From Pseudeuparius sepicola (Eukaryota; Arthropoda; Insecta; Coleoptera; Anthribidae), in assembly GCA_963920635.1 (NCBI GenBank), contig OY987300.1, positions 79,089,899-79,153,898 on the forward strand: a stretch of 64,000 nucleotides of DNA, in the 5' to 3' direction. Every line of letters begins with the position of its first letter. Position 1 is the stretch's first letter. Under the pieces are notes generated by a model. The model was not told the DNA's origin, did not search any database, and was given only the letters and a program-made list of their open reading frames with translations. The position numbers and the translations under genes were made by a program. This document shows, piece by piece, positions 11,576 to 22,145 of the stretch.

Positions 11576-12575
11576 TCCACCAGCACCAGACAAATATGTA
11601 AAAGTGAGTCGGGAGACAGTTTTTGCAAATCGAACGCACCTTTCTGTTCATCGAACCTGATCTTAATAATATTTTGCGCTGACCTCTACTAACCCACAGA
11701 ATAATTCCCCTATTCTGTGAAATGGGGTAGGGAGAACGCGTTTTGACATACTGCGCATCCTATTTCCAGGCAAATTTAATGGCCGCCATATTGTCCTCAC
11801 TTTGACGTTTGCAGTGTGTTCTCAGCGGTAGTTGTTGTATTTTCAGCAGAGAAATGGTCAGTGTTTTTGGAAAATGTCGTGTGCAGTCCCAAGCTGTAAT
11901 AATTATAAGTCTAGGAGACCCCCGGGAGTATCATTTTTTCGGTAAGTTTAGTAAAAACAATCGCCGAAATTTTGGGCACCATAGGCGCGCATCCGTATAA
12001 TTTTATTGATTGAATATTATGTGACTGAAAATTCTTATTCTTACTGATTGGACTTCGAGTCCAAATAAATTTGTTTGTTCAAAACATTTTGCTGCTGATG
12101 CCTTTACTGTGCATCGTGGCGAACGAGGACGAAGACCTCTAAAGCAGTCTGCAGTGCCAAGTCTGTTAACAATGATACGCTCATAGATGAAGTTGGTTTA
12201 ATATGGCTGCCACTTTTATTAGGCAGTTCGCCATAGAATACGCCACAAGCTACGCGAACTGCCAAAAACACTGATCATTTCTCTGCTGAAATTACAACTA
12301 CCGCTGAGAACAAACTGCAAACGTAAAAGTGAGGGCAATATGGCGGCCATTGAATTTGCCTGGAAATAAGATGCGCAATAGGTCAAAGCGCGTTCTCCCT
12401 ACTCCATTTCTCTGCAGTTCGCGCAGCTTGTAGCGTATTCTCCCTACTCCATTTCTCTGCGGATTATTTACAATCTTCATGTTGGAACAAATCGGTGGGG
12501 ACTATAACTTTTCTTCTGTGGTAGATTCTGCAAATCGAACACATCTTTTTGCGTACCTTTGTTGTTTTTTGTATT
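11566..12575. repeat. Segmental duplication, copy A', interrupted by a transposon
   Basis: 11566-11677 and 12460-12575 together match copy A (11138-11360) with scattered substitutions. The break is filled by the inverted-repeat element 11678-12459. Junction sequences are ATTTTG on the left and GGATTATTTACAATC on the right; copy A has them joined. Confidence 0.75.
11678..12459. mobile_element. Non-autonomous inverted-repeat DNA transposon
   Basis: Arms 11712-11872 and 12250-12425 are inverted copies. They include the segments around AAATGGGGTAGGGAGAACGCG, GGCCGCCATATTG and CAGCAGAGAAATG. The right arm carries an extra direct repeat of CCCTACTCCATTTCTCTGC. No transposase was seen. The insertion point is defined by comparison with duplication copy A. 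Confidence 0.75.
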
Positions 12576-12820
12576 GGTGCGTTCCTTTTAAATAAGGTTG
12601 GAGTAATCTTATGAAATTTTGACGTCTGCTTCCGCCTCACAAAAATGACTTTTCCAGTATTACGTAAATTAAAATTAAAAGTATTTTAAAATTAGTTTTG
12701 ATCCACAATGAATGAATCAAACTTATAATTAATTAATATTGATACCTATTAAACCGGTAAGTATTTGGTATAATTTTTAAAACATTTTACATGTGTTTTT
12801 ATTTCAGAGGAGTTATAGAT

Positions 12821-12907
12821 ATGCGAACCAAAGAAAAATGTCCAAGCTGTTCCCTAAAATACTACCTCTGCTTAGCAAAAATTCCAAAACCTTTATTTAC
12901 TCTTTAA
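12821..12907 (+). promoter_or_regulatory. Upstream ORF overlapping the AFG1L start
   Basis: A 28-codon ORF begins 17 bases before the AFG1L ATG in another frame and ends inside the coding region. It could reduce initiation at 12838 if the transcript includes it. The intron 12757-12807 (GTAAGT..TTTCAG, 51 nt) just upstream suggests a non-coding first exon; no in-frame ATG is seen there. Confidence 0.35.
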
Positions 12908-14166
12908 ACCGCTACTCTTTAAGGGCCACGCACAGACCTTTAAAATGTTCTCCGTTGGAGCTGTTAGAAGAACGAGTAAAAAAGAAAGAACTGGAGAAAG
13001 ACGATTTACAACTAAAAGTAGCTCAAAAACTGCAACGAGTATATGAGGAATTAAGAACCTACGCACCAAGAGACACAAATATTATAAGCAAAATATTTTC
13101 GAAAAAGCAGAAAGAAGCGCCGAGGGGCCTTTACATTTACGGAGCAGTAGGTGGTGGGAAAACAATGTTGATGGACTTATTTTACGAATGTTGCAATGTC
13201 GAGAAAAAACGAAGGGTTCATTTCAACGAATTCATGATCGACGTACATAGAAAAATGCACGAATTAAAAACGGAGGTAGTTCAAGATTTTTCCGTCAGAG
13301 ACTCGAAACCGTTCGATCCCATTCCACCTGTAGCCGACGCAATTATCGCAAAATCTTGGCTGATATGTTTCGACGAATTTCAAGTTACCGATATTGCGGA
13401 CGCCATGATTCTCAAACGTTTGTTCACGTATCTTTTTGAGAACGGGGTTGTAGTGGTAGCTACCAGTAATCGGCCTCCCGACGATTTATACAAAAACGGT
13501 TTGCAGAGGAGTAATTTTTTGCCTTTCATTCCCATTCTCAAGGAACATTGCGAAGTTGTTAACTTGAATAATAACATAGATTATAGGTTGAAGACCACGG
13601 AGGGTGCCCGAACGAACTATTTTGTAAAGTCGCAACATAAAATCGACCCGGTAGATAATTTATTTAAATATTTATGTTCGAAAGAAAATGACGTACCCAG
13701 AAGTAAAACGTTTACAATACTAGGTCGTCACGTGTCGTTTAATAAGGTTTGTGGGGGAATTTTAGATACAAATTTCAACGAACTGTGTGATAGGCCTTTG
13801 GGAGCCAACGATTATTTGCATCTAACTCAATTTTTTCATACTATAATAATACGGGATGTTCCTCAAATCGATCTATTAAAAATGAGGTCTCAAGCGCGGA
13901 GATTTATAACACTTATCGATGCGCTCTACGATTATCGAACCAAAGTGATAATAACGGCCGACGTGCCTATAAAAAATTTGTTCATCGTGAAAGAGGGACA
14001 ACGAGAGTTATCAGATGAACAACGGATGCTCATGGACGACCTAAAAGTCGACGATAAGGATTTAAAATCGAACTTGTTCAGTGGAGAAGAAGAAATATTC
14101 GCATTCGATAGGACGTTGTCGAGGTTAAGCCAGATGCAGAGCGAAGATTATTGGGGCAAGAAGTGA
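12838..14166 (+). CDS. AFG1L: AFG1-like mitochondrial ATPase (AFG1L/LACE1 family)
   Basis: An intact, intronless coding region of 442 residues. The AFG1 family are AAA+-type ATPases of the mitochondrial inner membrane linked to turnover of mitochondrial proteins. The N-terminus (MSKLFPKILPLLSKNSKTF) is basic and amphipathic, fitting a targeting sequence. Walker A is GAVGGGKTMLMD and Walker B is LICFDEFQVTD, followed by sensor-like VVVATSNRPP and the family block RRFITLIDALYDY. The length is near that of animal orthologues. I chose ATG 12838 because the splice acceptor at 12806-12807 removes the ATG at 12793 and AAAAATGTC is a good context. It is transcribed away from TRAP1 across a 1.8-kb gap filled by the A/A' duplication. 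Confidence 0.93.
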   Translation: MSKLFPKILPLLSKNSKTFIYSLNRYSLRATHRPLKCSPLELLEERVKKKELEKDDLQLKVAQKLQRVYEELRTYAPRDTNIISKIFSKKQKEAPRGLYIYGAVGGGKTMLMDLFYECCNVEKKRRVHFNEFMIDVHRKMHELKTEVVQDFSVRDSKPFDPIPPVADAIIAKSWLICFDEFQVTDIADAMILKRLFTYLFENGVVVVATSNRPPDDLYKNGLQRSNFLPFIPILKEHCEVVNLNNNIDYRLKTTEGARTNYFVKSQHKIDPVDNLFKYLCSKENDVPRSKTFTILGRHVSFNKVCGGILDTNFNELCDRPLGANDYLHLTQFFHTIIIRDVPQIDLLKMRSQARRFITLIDALYDYRTKVIITADVPIKNLFIVKEGQRELSDEQRMLMDDLKVDDKDLKSNLFSGEEEIFAFDRTLSRLSQMQSEDYWGKK

Positions 14167-14527
14167 TTCTGTTAATGTTCAAATAGGTGCCTACTTAATG
14201 TAAATAGCAACTTGTGGAATGATTTGCACAGTATTTTTATTCTTAGAGAATTATTTTTTGATGTTGAAATTTTTCTTTTTTATGTTGATAATTTTATTTT
14301 TAACAACTAAGTAGACAAGAAATGTTAAATGATAAAGAAAGAATATAAAGAAGTCTATTTTTACTCACAAAAAAAAACACCTATTTCTATTAACTCTCTC
14401 CTTTTGGTGTTCCAAAAATGGTCAGATTTGTATTGAAAAAAAAAGTAAAAAAGTTGTTGTATAGCACCGTTTCAAAGCCTCTATAGTGTCATCTCTGTAG
14501 TACGTTTCCCTTAACCTGGACCATTAG

Positions 14528-14708
14528 CGTTGACTGACGTATTAGTAAGTCTTCTCACGGCTATAGTTTCATGTCCTGGAAAGTAGATGGTGCCTATGGT
14601 CAACAATGTTTTTTTGCATTGTATGTTGTCTCCGGGAAGTGCATGGTGAGCCAGAGAACTGTCAAACATGACAGCCGTGAACATTCTTTATTAATACGTC
14701 AGTCAACG
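14528..14708. mobile_element. MITE with GTTGACTGACG ends, copy 1
   Basis: Terminal inverted repeats CGTTGACTGACGTATTA and TAATACGTCAGTCAACG are flanked by a perfect 7-bp duplication, CCATTAG at 14521-14527 and 14709-14715. A second copy lies at 20527-20696 in the opposite sense. Confidence 0.85.
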
Positions 14709-14950
14709 CCATTAGGTATTGTTCCAGCTACCATCAGAGTAAGGAGGAGTCTGTACAAATAACATTGTGCGAAATTATGTTGAAAAAATATTTCTCTCCG
14801 TACAAAGAGTAATTATTTTTAGGATACAGAAAGTAAATGCACCCCTTTTTTCCACATTTTTTTAACTTTTCGGAATATGTAGTTTGAAAATATCCCATTT
14901 TTTAGTCTAATCATCAGATTTTCGAAATTACTTCATAGTCTTACATATAG

Positions 14951-15830
14951 TAGGGTGTTCAGAGCTCAGAGTTGATCCAGAACACCCCTGTAAAATTGTG
15001 ATGCGCTGCGCGAATTAAAAATCGGGAATGCTTAATTTGGAAATATTTGAAAATCGGGTAAACTTAATCAAAACATCCCAAAAAATGTCCCACTAATAAA
15101 GAAAATAGAAAAAGAACACTCTACCATTTTAAAATACATAATACCCGTGCTGAATGTTCTGTGCATAAAAAAGTATGGCATATTTTCTGTTAGGTCCTGT
15201 ATTATAGTAGAAATGATATTAGTTGGTGATGGCCATGTAAATTCCTGACATTTGGGATATTTGGGTTTCAGGGGGCGCTGATTAAAGCTACGTTGCCAGA
15301 TTTTGGATAAAAAATCACCACTAGCATTTTTTTAAATTTCACATTGAAAACATCATACTTAATAAATAAATTTATATTAAAAAGATAAAATGGGGTTCTT
15401 TGCCGTATTTTCTTTACATATTAATACGACATTTTTTGGACTGTTTTGAATAAGTTTACACTAGATTTTCGGATGTTTCCAAAGCATTCCTGATTTTTTA
15501 ATTAAAAATTATAAATTATTAAAAAATTAATTTTTCCAACTTTGAGGTCTTGTAGAAATAAATCTTAGTACATTGCGGTTTCAGGGGCTGCTAAATAAGG
15601 CTACGTTGCCAGATTTTCGATAAAATAAAATCCCTAATACCTACTATTTTCCCCAAAAACCGCATCGAAAAAAAAAAATCATAGCAGGCCGTGGAATACT
15701 TATAATAGTGCTGGCAACATGAGTGATATTCCTACAAATAAACAAAAAAATTACAAAATCGCGCAGCGCATCGATATATCGCAAATTTGTAGCTATAGGA
15801 ATATTCCGGATCCAATTTGAACATCCTGTA
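14951..15830. mobile_element. Inverted-repeat element, AGGGTGTTC ends
   Basis: Left TAGGGTGTTCAGAGC pairs loosely with right GAACATCCTGTA. The inner block GATGCGCTGCGCGA (14999) pairs with TCGCGCAGCGCATC (15757). Inside, a motif of about 50 bp (AAGGCTACGTTGCCAGATTTT type) occurs twice in direct order, near 15266 and 15583. Confidence 0.55.
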
Positions 15831-15969
15831 TTTTAAATGGAATTCTAAATTTTTTTTAATATTTGAATTTTTCCCAAGATCGTTAGTTTATAAACTAACC
15901 CTCAATTTTGCCCAAAATTTTGTTCCACATCACGATATTTATTATAAATTCTTTAAAAATTGTCTCCTA

Positions 15970-16734
15970 TACAGTGTGTCCCAATATTGATACTGGACAC
16001 CTCAGAACTATATAATATGAAGGGCAAGGAAAACAAATGGTCTCTATTTTTTTATTGGTAGTACCAAGGGGAGAGTATCTCATAGGTGGTGGTATTTGGA
16101 TGGGGTAATTATTTCATGGCCTGCTATGATTTTTTAAAATAGCAAATTTTCAAGAAACCACCCCTATTAAGGATTTTTCTTACGACAAAATGTTATTAAG
16201 AAAACTTGTTCAGAATGAAAAACTGAGTAGATTCGCAAAATTTTAAAAGGCTACTCTAGGCCTACCTACTTTGATTTTTAGATTTATCTCCCACTTTTTC
16301 TTAGAAAAGTGTCCTATTTCTGGAGCTTTCACGTCAAAATTTTATTTTTTCACGATGATCAAGTTTCCTTAATAATATTTTGACGTGAAAGCTCCAGAAA
16401 GGACACATTTCTAAGAAAAAAGTGGGAGAAAATGGCGAAAAAGCTAAAAATCAATGTAGGCCTAGACTTTTGAAATTTTGCAATTCTACTCAGTTTTTTA
16501 TTCTGAACAAGTTTTCTTAATAACATTTTGTCGTAAAAAAATCCCTAATAGGGTTTCTGGAAAATTAGCTATTTTGAAAAATCATCAGGCCATAAAATAA
16601 TTGCCCCATACAAATACCACCGCCTATGAGATACTCTCCCTATTGGGACTACCAATGAAAAAATAGAGACCATTTGTTTTCCTTGTCCTTCATATACTTC
16701 TGAGGTGTCTAGTATCAAATTGAGACGGACTGTA
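15970..16734. mobile_element. Foldback element, TACAGTGTGTCCCA ends, copy 1
   Basis: The 765-bp element is palindromic over nearly its whole length, with arms of about 350 bp (block AAACAAATGGTCTCTATTTT pairs with its complement near 16655). TA dinucleotides flank it, as for Tc1/mariner elements. A second copy is at 28467-29210. No ORF. Confidence 0.85.
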
Positions 16735-16961
16735 TAGATAGATCGAATTTTATTATAATTTCATAAAATGGCCATGGAAATGTTCAAGATCTTATTATTA
16801 TAGGTTTAAATCATAGACAAAAGATTGCTGTGAGTAGGCGAAAATTTAAATGATTTATTTAGGCCAGTGGCGTAACTACGGAGGAGTAGGCCCGTGTTCA
16901 AAATTTCAGGTGGACCCCTGTTTTTTTACGTTTGAAAGTGGTGTAACAATGACAAACATTG

Positions 16962-17321
16962 TACAGGATGTCCCATTTTCGATACTTTTGCAAGTTATAT
17001 ATTTATATATTTTGAAATTCTTACCTCCTAGAAAAAACCGTGTACGCCACTGAATTCTACATGAAAAAAATCTATAACGATCGATTTTTACCATTTCAAC
17101 AAGTTAGCGTATAACGGATATAGTGGGGGTGCCTGAAAATGGCAAAATTTGAAAACCATACCTTGTTTAAAAAACTAAGAAGGGCGCATGAAAATTCTGT
17201 ATACGAGCCTTTCTTTTTATGAAAAAGAAGGTCAGTGTCCCGAAAACCGAAATTCCCTAGTCCCTAGTTCTAAAAATAACCGAGATACCTCACAAAAGTA
17301 TCGAAAATGGGACACCCTGTA
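16962..17321. mobile_element. TA-flanked MITE, TACAGGATGTCCC ends
   Basis: TACAGGATGTCCCATTTTCG at the left pairs with CGAAAATGGGACACCCTGTA at the right, continuing into ATACTTTTG/CAAAAGTAT. It overlaps a CAGTGGCGTA/TACGCCACTG pair at 16864-17052 that looks like another small MITE. Confidence 0.75.
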
Positions 17322-17447
17322 GGTGCATAGAGAATAATCCAACTTAAACTTTTTATTGACCAACAGTTAAAAATAATGCACATTGTTCACTACAGGTCAA
17401 AAACACCATTTTATAGGTCAAAATGTTGAATCACCATGTACGTTCTG

Positions 17448-18040
17448 TACAGAGCGATCCAAACTCGACGCCCCAGGCCTACTGCGGGAACACGAAAACT
17501 GAACATAAAACTTCGCACAGTGGCTCGGAATGAAAAACATGGAATTTTTTCTATTCACTAGCATCGGTTTTCCGAAATCTAGCTAGCCATAAAAACAATT
17601 ATTGCGATAATCAGAAATTATTTAAGAGTATGTTAGGGCACCATTAAATTTGTTCGACTGGAGTATTGCTTGTTACTGACTTTTTTGATATTATAGTTTG
17701 TTACAAAAATTGTTTTCTAATATTCCTGTTGAAAAATTATTCTCTTAAATAATTTCTGACTATCAATTGTAAATTTTGAACAATAAAAGATACAGAAAAT
17801 CTTTTCCTATAAAAGTTGTTGAGAATGATAAGGCCTTTCAATATTTAGGAAAAAATTGTATGTTTCTGGGGAAAATATTGATGACGTCACAGCGGCCATT
17901 TCTCCAAACAACAACAAAGCAAATTTTCGGTCATAATTGGGCCTTATAGTATGTCCCATTTAAGAAACAGTTCGAAATTTTATTTCCAATTTTCGTGTTC
18001 CCGCAGTAGGCCTGGGGCGTCGAGTTTGGATCATCCTGTA
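17448..18040. mobile_element. TA-flanked inverted-repeat element
   Basis: The left end TACAGAGCGATCC, then ACTCGACGCCCCAGGCCTAC and GCGGGAACACGAAAA, are matched in inverse at 17990-18040. The interior also holds a hairpin pair (AGAAATTATTTAAGAG near 17612 and CTTAAATAATTTCT near 17744). Confidence 0.8.
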
Positions 18041-18152
18041 GATACATTTACTCTTAGTTATTATACATTTTTGTACTACCCTTGCATTTTTATTGTTGCG
18101 AAATTTCAATCGCCCTCTATGTACCTAACCGATTAGAGATTCTGACTCGACA

Positions 18153-18362
18153 TACAGTGTGTCTCTGGACTCTTGATAAATGTAACAAAAGAGGTAGGTA
18201 TTTGGCTTTTTTTGTTGCCAGGTAGGTATACAAAAATGAGTTGATTTGGTGTTCCACACGTTATTTTATAAGCAAAATTGCAAAAATCACAACCAATAAA
18301 TAAAATGCCAAATAATGCCATAATGCCATTGCACCTTGTTACATTATCGGCGACACACTGTA
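18153..18362. mobile_element. Short TA-flanked MITE, TACAGTGTGTC ends
   Basis: TACAGTGTGTCTC at the left and CGACACACTGTA at the right form terminal repeats; TGTAACAAA/CTTGTTACA pairs just inside. About 210 bp, no ORF. Confidence 0.65.
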
Positions 18363-18654
18363 TGATCTATCTACGGTATGATCGATGTTCTATGCAGGCA
18401 ACCCACAATACGTTCACCTTGCAAGTTTAGTTGCCTACCTATTTTACGATTATGGCTAAAATATTGATATTCCATTAAAATATTGGCAAAACAATGATTT
18501 TTACAAATTTATCGCTGCAATTAGGTATAAACAATAACGTGTTTGCTATTTCTTTCAGGATATTTTCGTAGATATTGAATTTAAAATAAAAAAAAGTAGG
18601 TACAATAATTAATAGTAAAAATTTCAATGTTCTTTGTCAAATAATAATCGCAGC

Positions 18655-19150
18655 GACCGGAATTAGAACAAAAGACGATCGCCAACCCCTCGCCGCCCCC
18701 TGCGCTCGCCTCTCCCGCCGCCCCCCTCCCCCCCTCGCCCCCACCCCCCCCCCCATTGTCCGCCGCCGCCGCGCGGCCGGCGCGCTGCGTTTTTGTCGCC
18801 TTTTTCGCCGCCGCCTCAGTCTCTTGGACGCGGCCGGGCGGCGCATCGCGACGACCGACCCGACGACGGCGTATTGATCGGCGTGCGTGCGGCCAAACAC
18901 CCTCCGGCGGCGGGGGACGAGTTGAGACGCGTGTGCGATGTGCGCGCCGCGGCCCCCCAAGAGGAGGAGGAGCAGTTGACCGCCGCCGTCGCCGCAATTA
19001 TTGCACCGCCGCAGCTGGTGCTGGCGGGCGGCCACTACGCCACCGCCGGACGACAAGGTGCGCTGGGGGCGGCCGCGGGTGGGGGGGGGGGGGGGGGGGC
19101 GCGACCTAACCTGTACAAACATCGAGGGCGGCCGGGACCCGGCGGGAGGG
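18655..19150. promoter_or_regulatory. GC-rich island with candidate exon
   Basis: About 500 bp of very GC- and CpG-rich sequence in an AT-rich setting, with homopolymer runs of C (near 18745) and G (near 19081). Such islands in this window coincide with exons or presumed promoters. It has no long ATG-started ORF; the apparent long ORFs on both strands come from GC richness. Confidence 0.5.
18820..19057 (+). CDS. Candidate exon of an unrecognised GC-rich gene
   Basis: A pyrimidine-rich tract ending CCTCAG precedes 18820, and CAAG/GTGCGC ends the block at 19057. The open frame carries an Ala/Glu-rich segment (PQEEEEQLTAAVAAIIAPPQ then LVLAGGHYATAGRQ). It ends one base into a codon, which fits the exon at 27421 (starts with two bases of a codon) to give a Gly codon. 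No ATG occurs in frame, so it would be internal or the start lies elsewhere. I do not recognise the protein; chance openness in GC-rich DNA is possible. Confidence 0.35.
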
Positions 19151-19590
19151 TGTTTTGTGGGCAGGCCAGAGCCCCCTCGAGAAAAATACATATAAATATA
19201 AAATTATGCGGTTTTATACCTAGGTACACTACTGTAGTTATTTGAGAAATTATCTAATACAAGAAAATAGTGAGAGGGCAAATTTTGGACCCAAAGATAA
19301 ATAATTTTACTATAAAAAAAGTGTCAAAATTCGATATATCTGTACCTAGTATCTAAAAAATACCAACACCAAACAACAGGGATAGCGGATAGCTATAAAT
19401 CTATTTACAAAAAACACATGTAACCACACAGGATGTTTATTATATAATAAAAGTGGCAAATTGCAAATTAAAGGAACATTAATTTACTTAAGCCACAGAT
19501 AACCTAACCAAACATTTGGACATATTTTTGTGGTTTAAAATCACAGGTCATCTTAACAGAACTTATAACGCAGTTTAAGTTAAAGTTTTC

Positions 19591-20163
19591 GGTAAAAGTT
19601 TCCTTTGGTGTATGTCTGCCCCGATTTTTTTGAAATTTTGGCTACCCCCTATTTTCGAGGTCCCTGAACACGAATCTGACCTCAGTTTTCGGCGCTCGGA
19701 CGTAGTTTCCGAGAAAATGAATTTTCAAATTTCCTTTGACACCTCACTTTTCACGGCGATATTTTTAGTTATAATCCGAAAGAATTTTTACTGTATGCAG
19801 CTCAAACTGATCACCACCCTATTTTGCACCCTTTGCCACCTCGAAACTTCGCGAAACCCGCGGATAAACCGAAATTTTGAAAGAATTTTGCCGTGTTTAC
19901 GCCCGGCCCGGCCGCTGTTTTCGCCTGACAGGCGGCGCAAAATAGGGTGGTGATCAATTTGAGCTAAATTCATCTCGATTATAACACAAATAACCCTGTG
20001 AAAAGTGAGGTGTCACAAGGAAATTTGAAAATTCATTTTCTCGGAAACTACGTCCGAGCGCCGAAAACTGAGGTCAGATTCGTGTTCAGGGACCTCGAAA
20101 ATAGGGGGGTAGTCAAAATTTCAAGAAAATCGGGGCAGACATACACCAAAGGAAACTTTTACC
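19591..20163. mobile_element. Foldback element, GGTAAAAGTTTCC ends, full copy
   Basis: Arms of about 245 bp form a near-perfect palindrome (GTGTATGTCTGCCCCGA pairs with TCGGGGCAGACATACAC; GATCACCACCCTATTTTGC pairs with its complement near 19940). Flanking 8-mers AAGTTTTC and AAGTTTTA match at 7 of 8, suggesting an 8-bp target duplication. The related copy at 59931-60301 has lost most of one arm. No coding potential. Confidence 0.8.
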
Positions 20164-20526
20164 AAGTTTTAAACAAGAAACGGCAACGTCGACAGTGGCA
20201 TTTTTGCTAATTAGCCCAGCGCCATCTATTGATGAGTGAATATAAATTAAAGTACAGATAAAAAAATCCAATCTTATTAGTCAATAATAAAAACGAAAAA
20301 TATATGATGATGAAACAGGGACCTGTTGTAGGAGAACCGAAATGTTAAAATGTGTTTCAAGAAATTGAAATACCTACCTATACTGTATAAAACTTGAATA
20401 GCTATCTCATTTCGTTTACGGGGGAGGTTCGAAAATATGAAAAAGGCAAGAGTGTAAAGCGCCTTTATTTTTAATTTTAGAGAAAACATGTAGGTCTGTA
20501 GGTATTGTTAAAAGTTGTTCTTAAAC

Positions 20527-20696
20527 CGTTGACTGACGTGTGTATTAATGCTCACGGTTATCGTTGTCAGGTCTGACACTTTTTTGGCTCACCGCATGCG
20601 CTTTCCAGAGACAAAATACAATGCAAAATACATTGTTAGCCATCAGCGCCATCTGTTTTCCAGCCGTGAGAAGTCTTATAAATACCTCAGTCAACG
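20527..20696. mobile_element. MITE with GTTGACTGACG ends, copy 2
   Basis: CGTTGACTGACGTG at the left and CTCAGTCAACG at the right. The interior matches copy 1 (14528-14708) in reverse, sharing ACAATG, CACGGCT/AGCCGTG and GCTCACC. No clear target duplication. Confidence 0.75.
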
Positions 20697-21714
20697 TTTA
20701 CAACTTTGTTCGTGGGCATAACTTTTTATTCTGAATAAGGTACCTGGGTACCTCTAACTATTCTTGGTAAAATTTTGCTCCACAGAATAAGGCACACTAA
20801 GAGGACACACTTTTACCTGGACAGAAAATAATTTTTTATTATGCTTCTTTGAAAACACCTTATTTTCATATGTTTTAGCAATAATGAAAGATGGGGTTTT
20901 TCGGGCTAGCGCACGGAAACAGCGCATGGAAAAACTTTCCGGGCGCTGAATAAAAATACCGAATATATGGCTTTAAAATAGAAATATACAGCAAAGTAAA
21001 CTAAATTTAAGAAACTCTATATCTCTGATATTTAACATATACCTTATTTTGTATTTTAATTCGTAGGTGTAAGTCTTTCAATATTTACCTAGATACATTT
21101 CTGTAATATTTTTGACGTTTTATTCACCTTATCTCAACAACTAATTTACAACAAAGCACCTTTGAAATAATTTGTGAGTAACCATGAAAACGCATCATAC
21201 ATACCAAACACTATATCGTCTGCATTGTTTATTTTTTGTCAATTAAATTTATTATAATATGCCGATAAAATGTTTTAAGTTTCCGTTTTCAAAGAAGTAT
21301 AATAAAAAATATCGTTCATTACACGTCCAGAAATAGATTTTTCGGTGTGCGCGTGACAAATTCCCGTGTGAGGCGCAGCCGAACACGGGAAGTCACGCAA
21401 GCTCGTAATGAAATATACTATTTTTTCCTCGTGCCAAAGGCCTTACTTTGATCTTTCGAAACTGTAAATATGATACAAATAATCAATCGGAGGGATACCT
21501 AGGTACCCCCAAATGGTAAAATTTCAACTCATTTTTTTCTTTCACATTGATTTTTTGGCAGATCTCTTTCGCCATTTGTAAACAGAAATCTGTAATGTCA
21601 ACCTAACGAAACCAAACTAAAAACCTTGCGAAGCGGCTTTTGTTCAACGTGTTATCGCAAAATTGTCGAAAATAAATTCACCCGCGCACCATCCGTATTT
21701 TCTTATTTTGTTGT
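20697..21714. other. AT-rich intergenic or intronic sequence
   Basis: No gene seen. A small inverted pair at about 21317-21411 (GTGCGCGTGAC with GTCACGCAAG, and CATTACACG with CTCGTAATG) looks like a MITE. The remainder is unstructured. Confidence 0.5.
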
Positions 21715-22145
21715 CCGGCCGCCACCTCAACTAACCCGCCGATCAAGTTTTATCGACCGAATCGAGATATTCGCGCGCCACCCGAATTCGAATCCCGGCC
21801 GGTAAGGCAGTCGCCTGCCCGCCCGACCGAGGCGACAGTTCCGTGTATACACAACAATGGCGACGCCGCGTAGCATGCGCCGCCGTCGGACCGCGAAATC
21901 TCCATGGCATTCTTGACGGGATCGCCCGCGCGTACCGCGGAAAGTGCGGCAGGCGGCCGGAGTTTCGACCGCGCCACCGCCACCCCCGAGTGAAGTTTCC
22001 CGCGGCCGGAATCGCGGAAGGCGGCCCGCGTCGGGCCCACGGCCGATTTTCGGCGATGTAGTGCCGGGATTGCCGGGCAAAAAAATAGCGGGCGGCCTTA
22101 AAAAATATGCGCCAGGGCCGCGGAGGCCAGAGGAGAGCGAAATGT
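21715..22145. promoter_or_regulatory. GC-rich CpG island
   Basis: About 430 bp of CpG-dense sequence with open frames on both strands but no recognisable protein. It lies inside the putative intron between 19057 and 27421. It could be a promoter, an alternative first exon or a separate gene start. A CAACAATGG start context at 21853-21861 opens a short plus-strand frame of unknown value. Confidence 0.4.

Noticed and set aside
12793..12837. ATG at 12793 as the AFG1L start
   Set aside because: It lies before a TTTCAG acceptor and would be removed with the 51-nt intron; ATG 12838 fits better.
18581..19245. Several long ORFs on both strands rich in Arg, Gly and Pro
   Set aside because: They arise from stop-poor GC-rich sequence, lack ATG starts in most cases and overlap each other in all frames. 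Only the plus-strand frame with splice signals was kept as a candidate.
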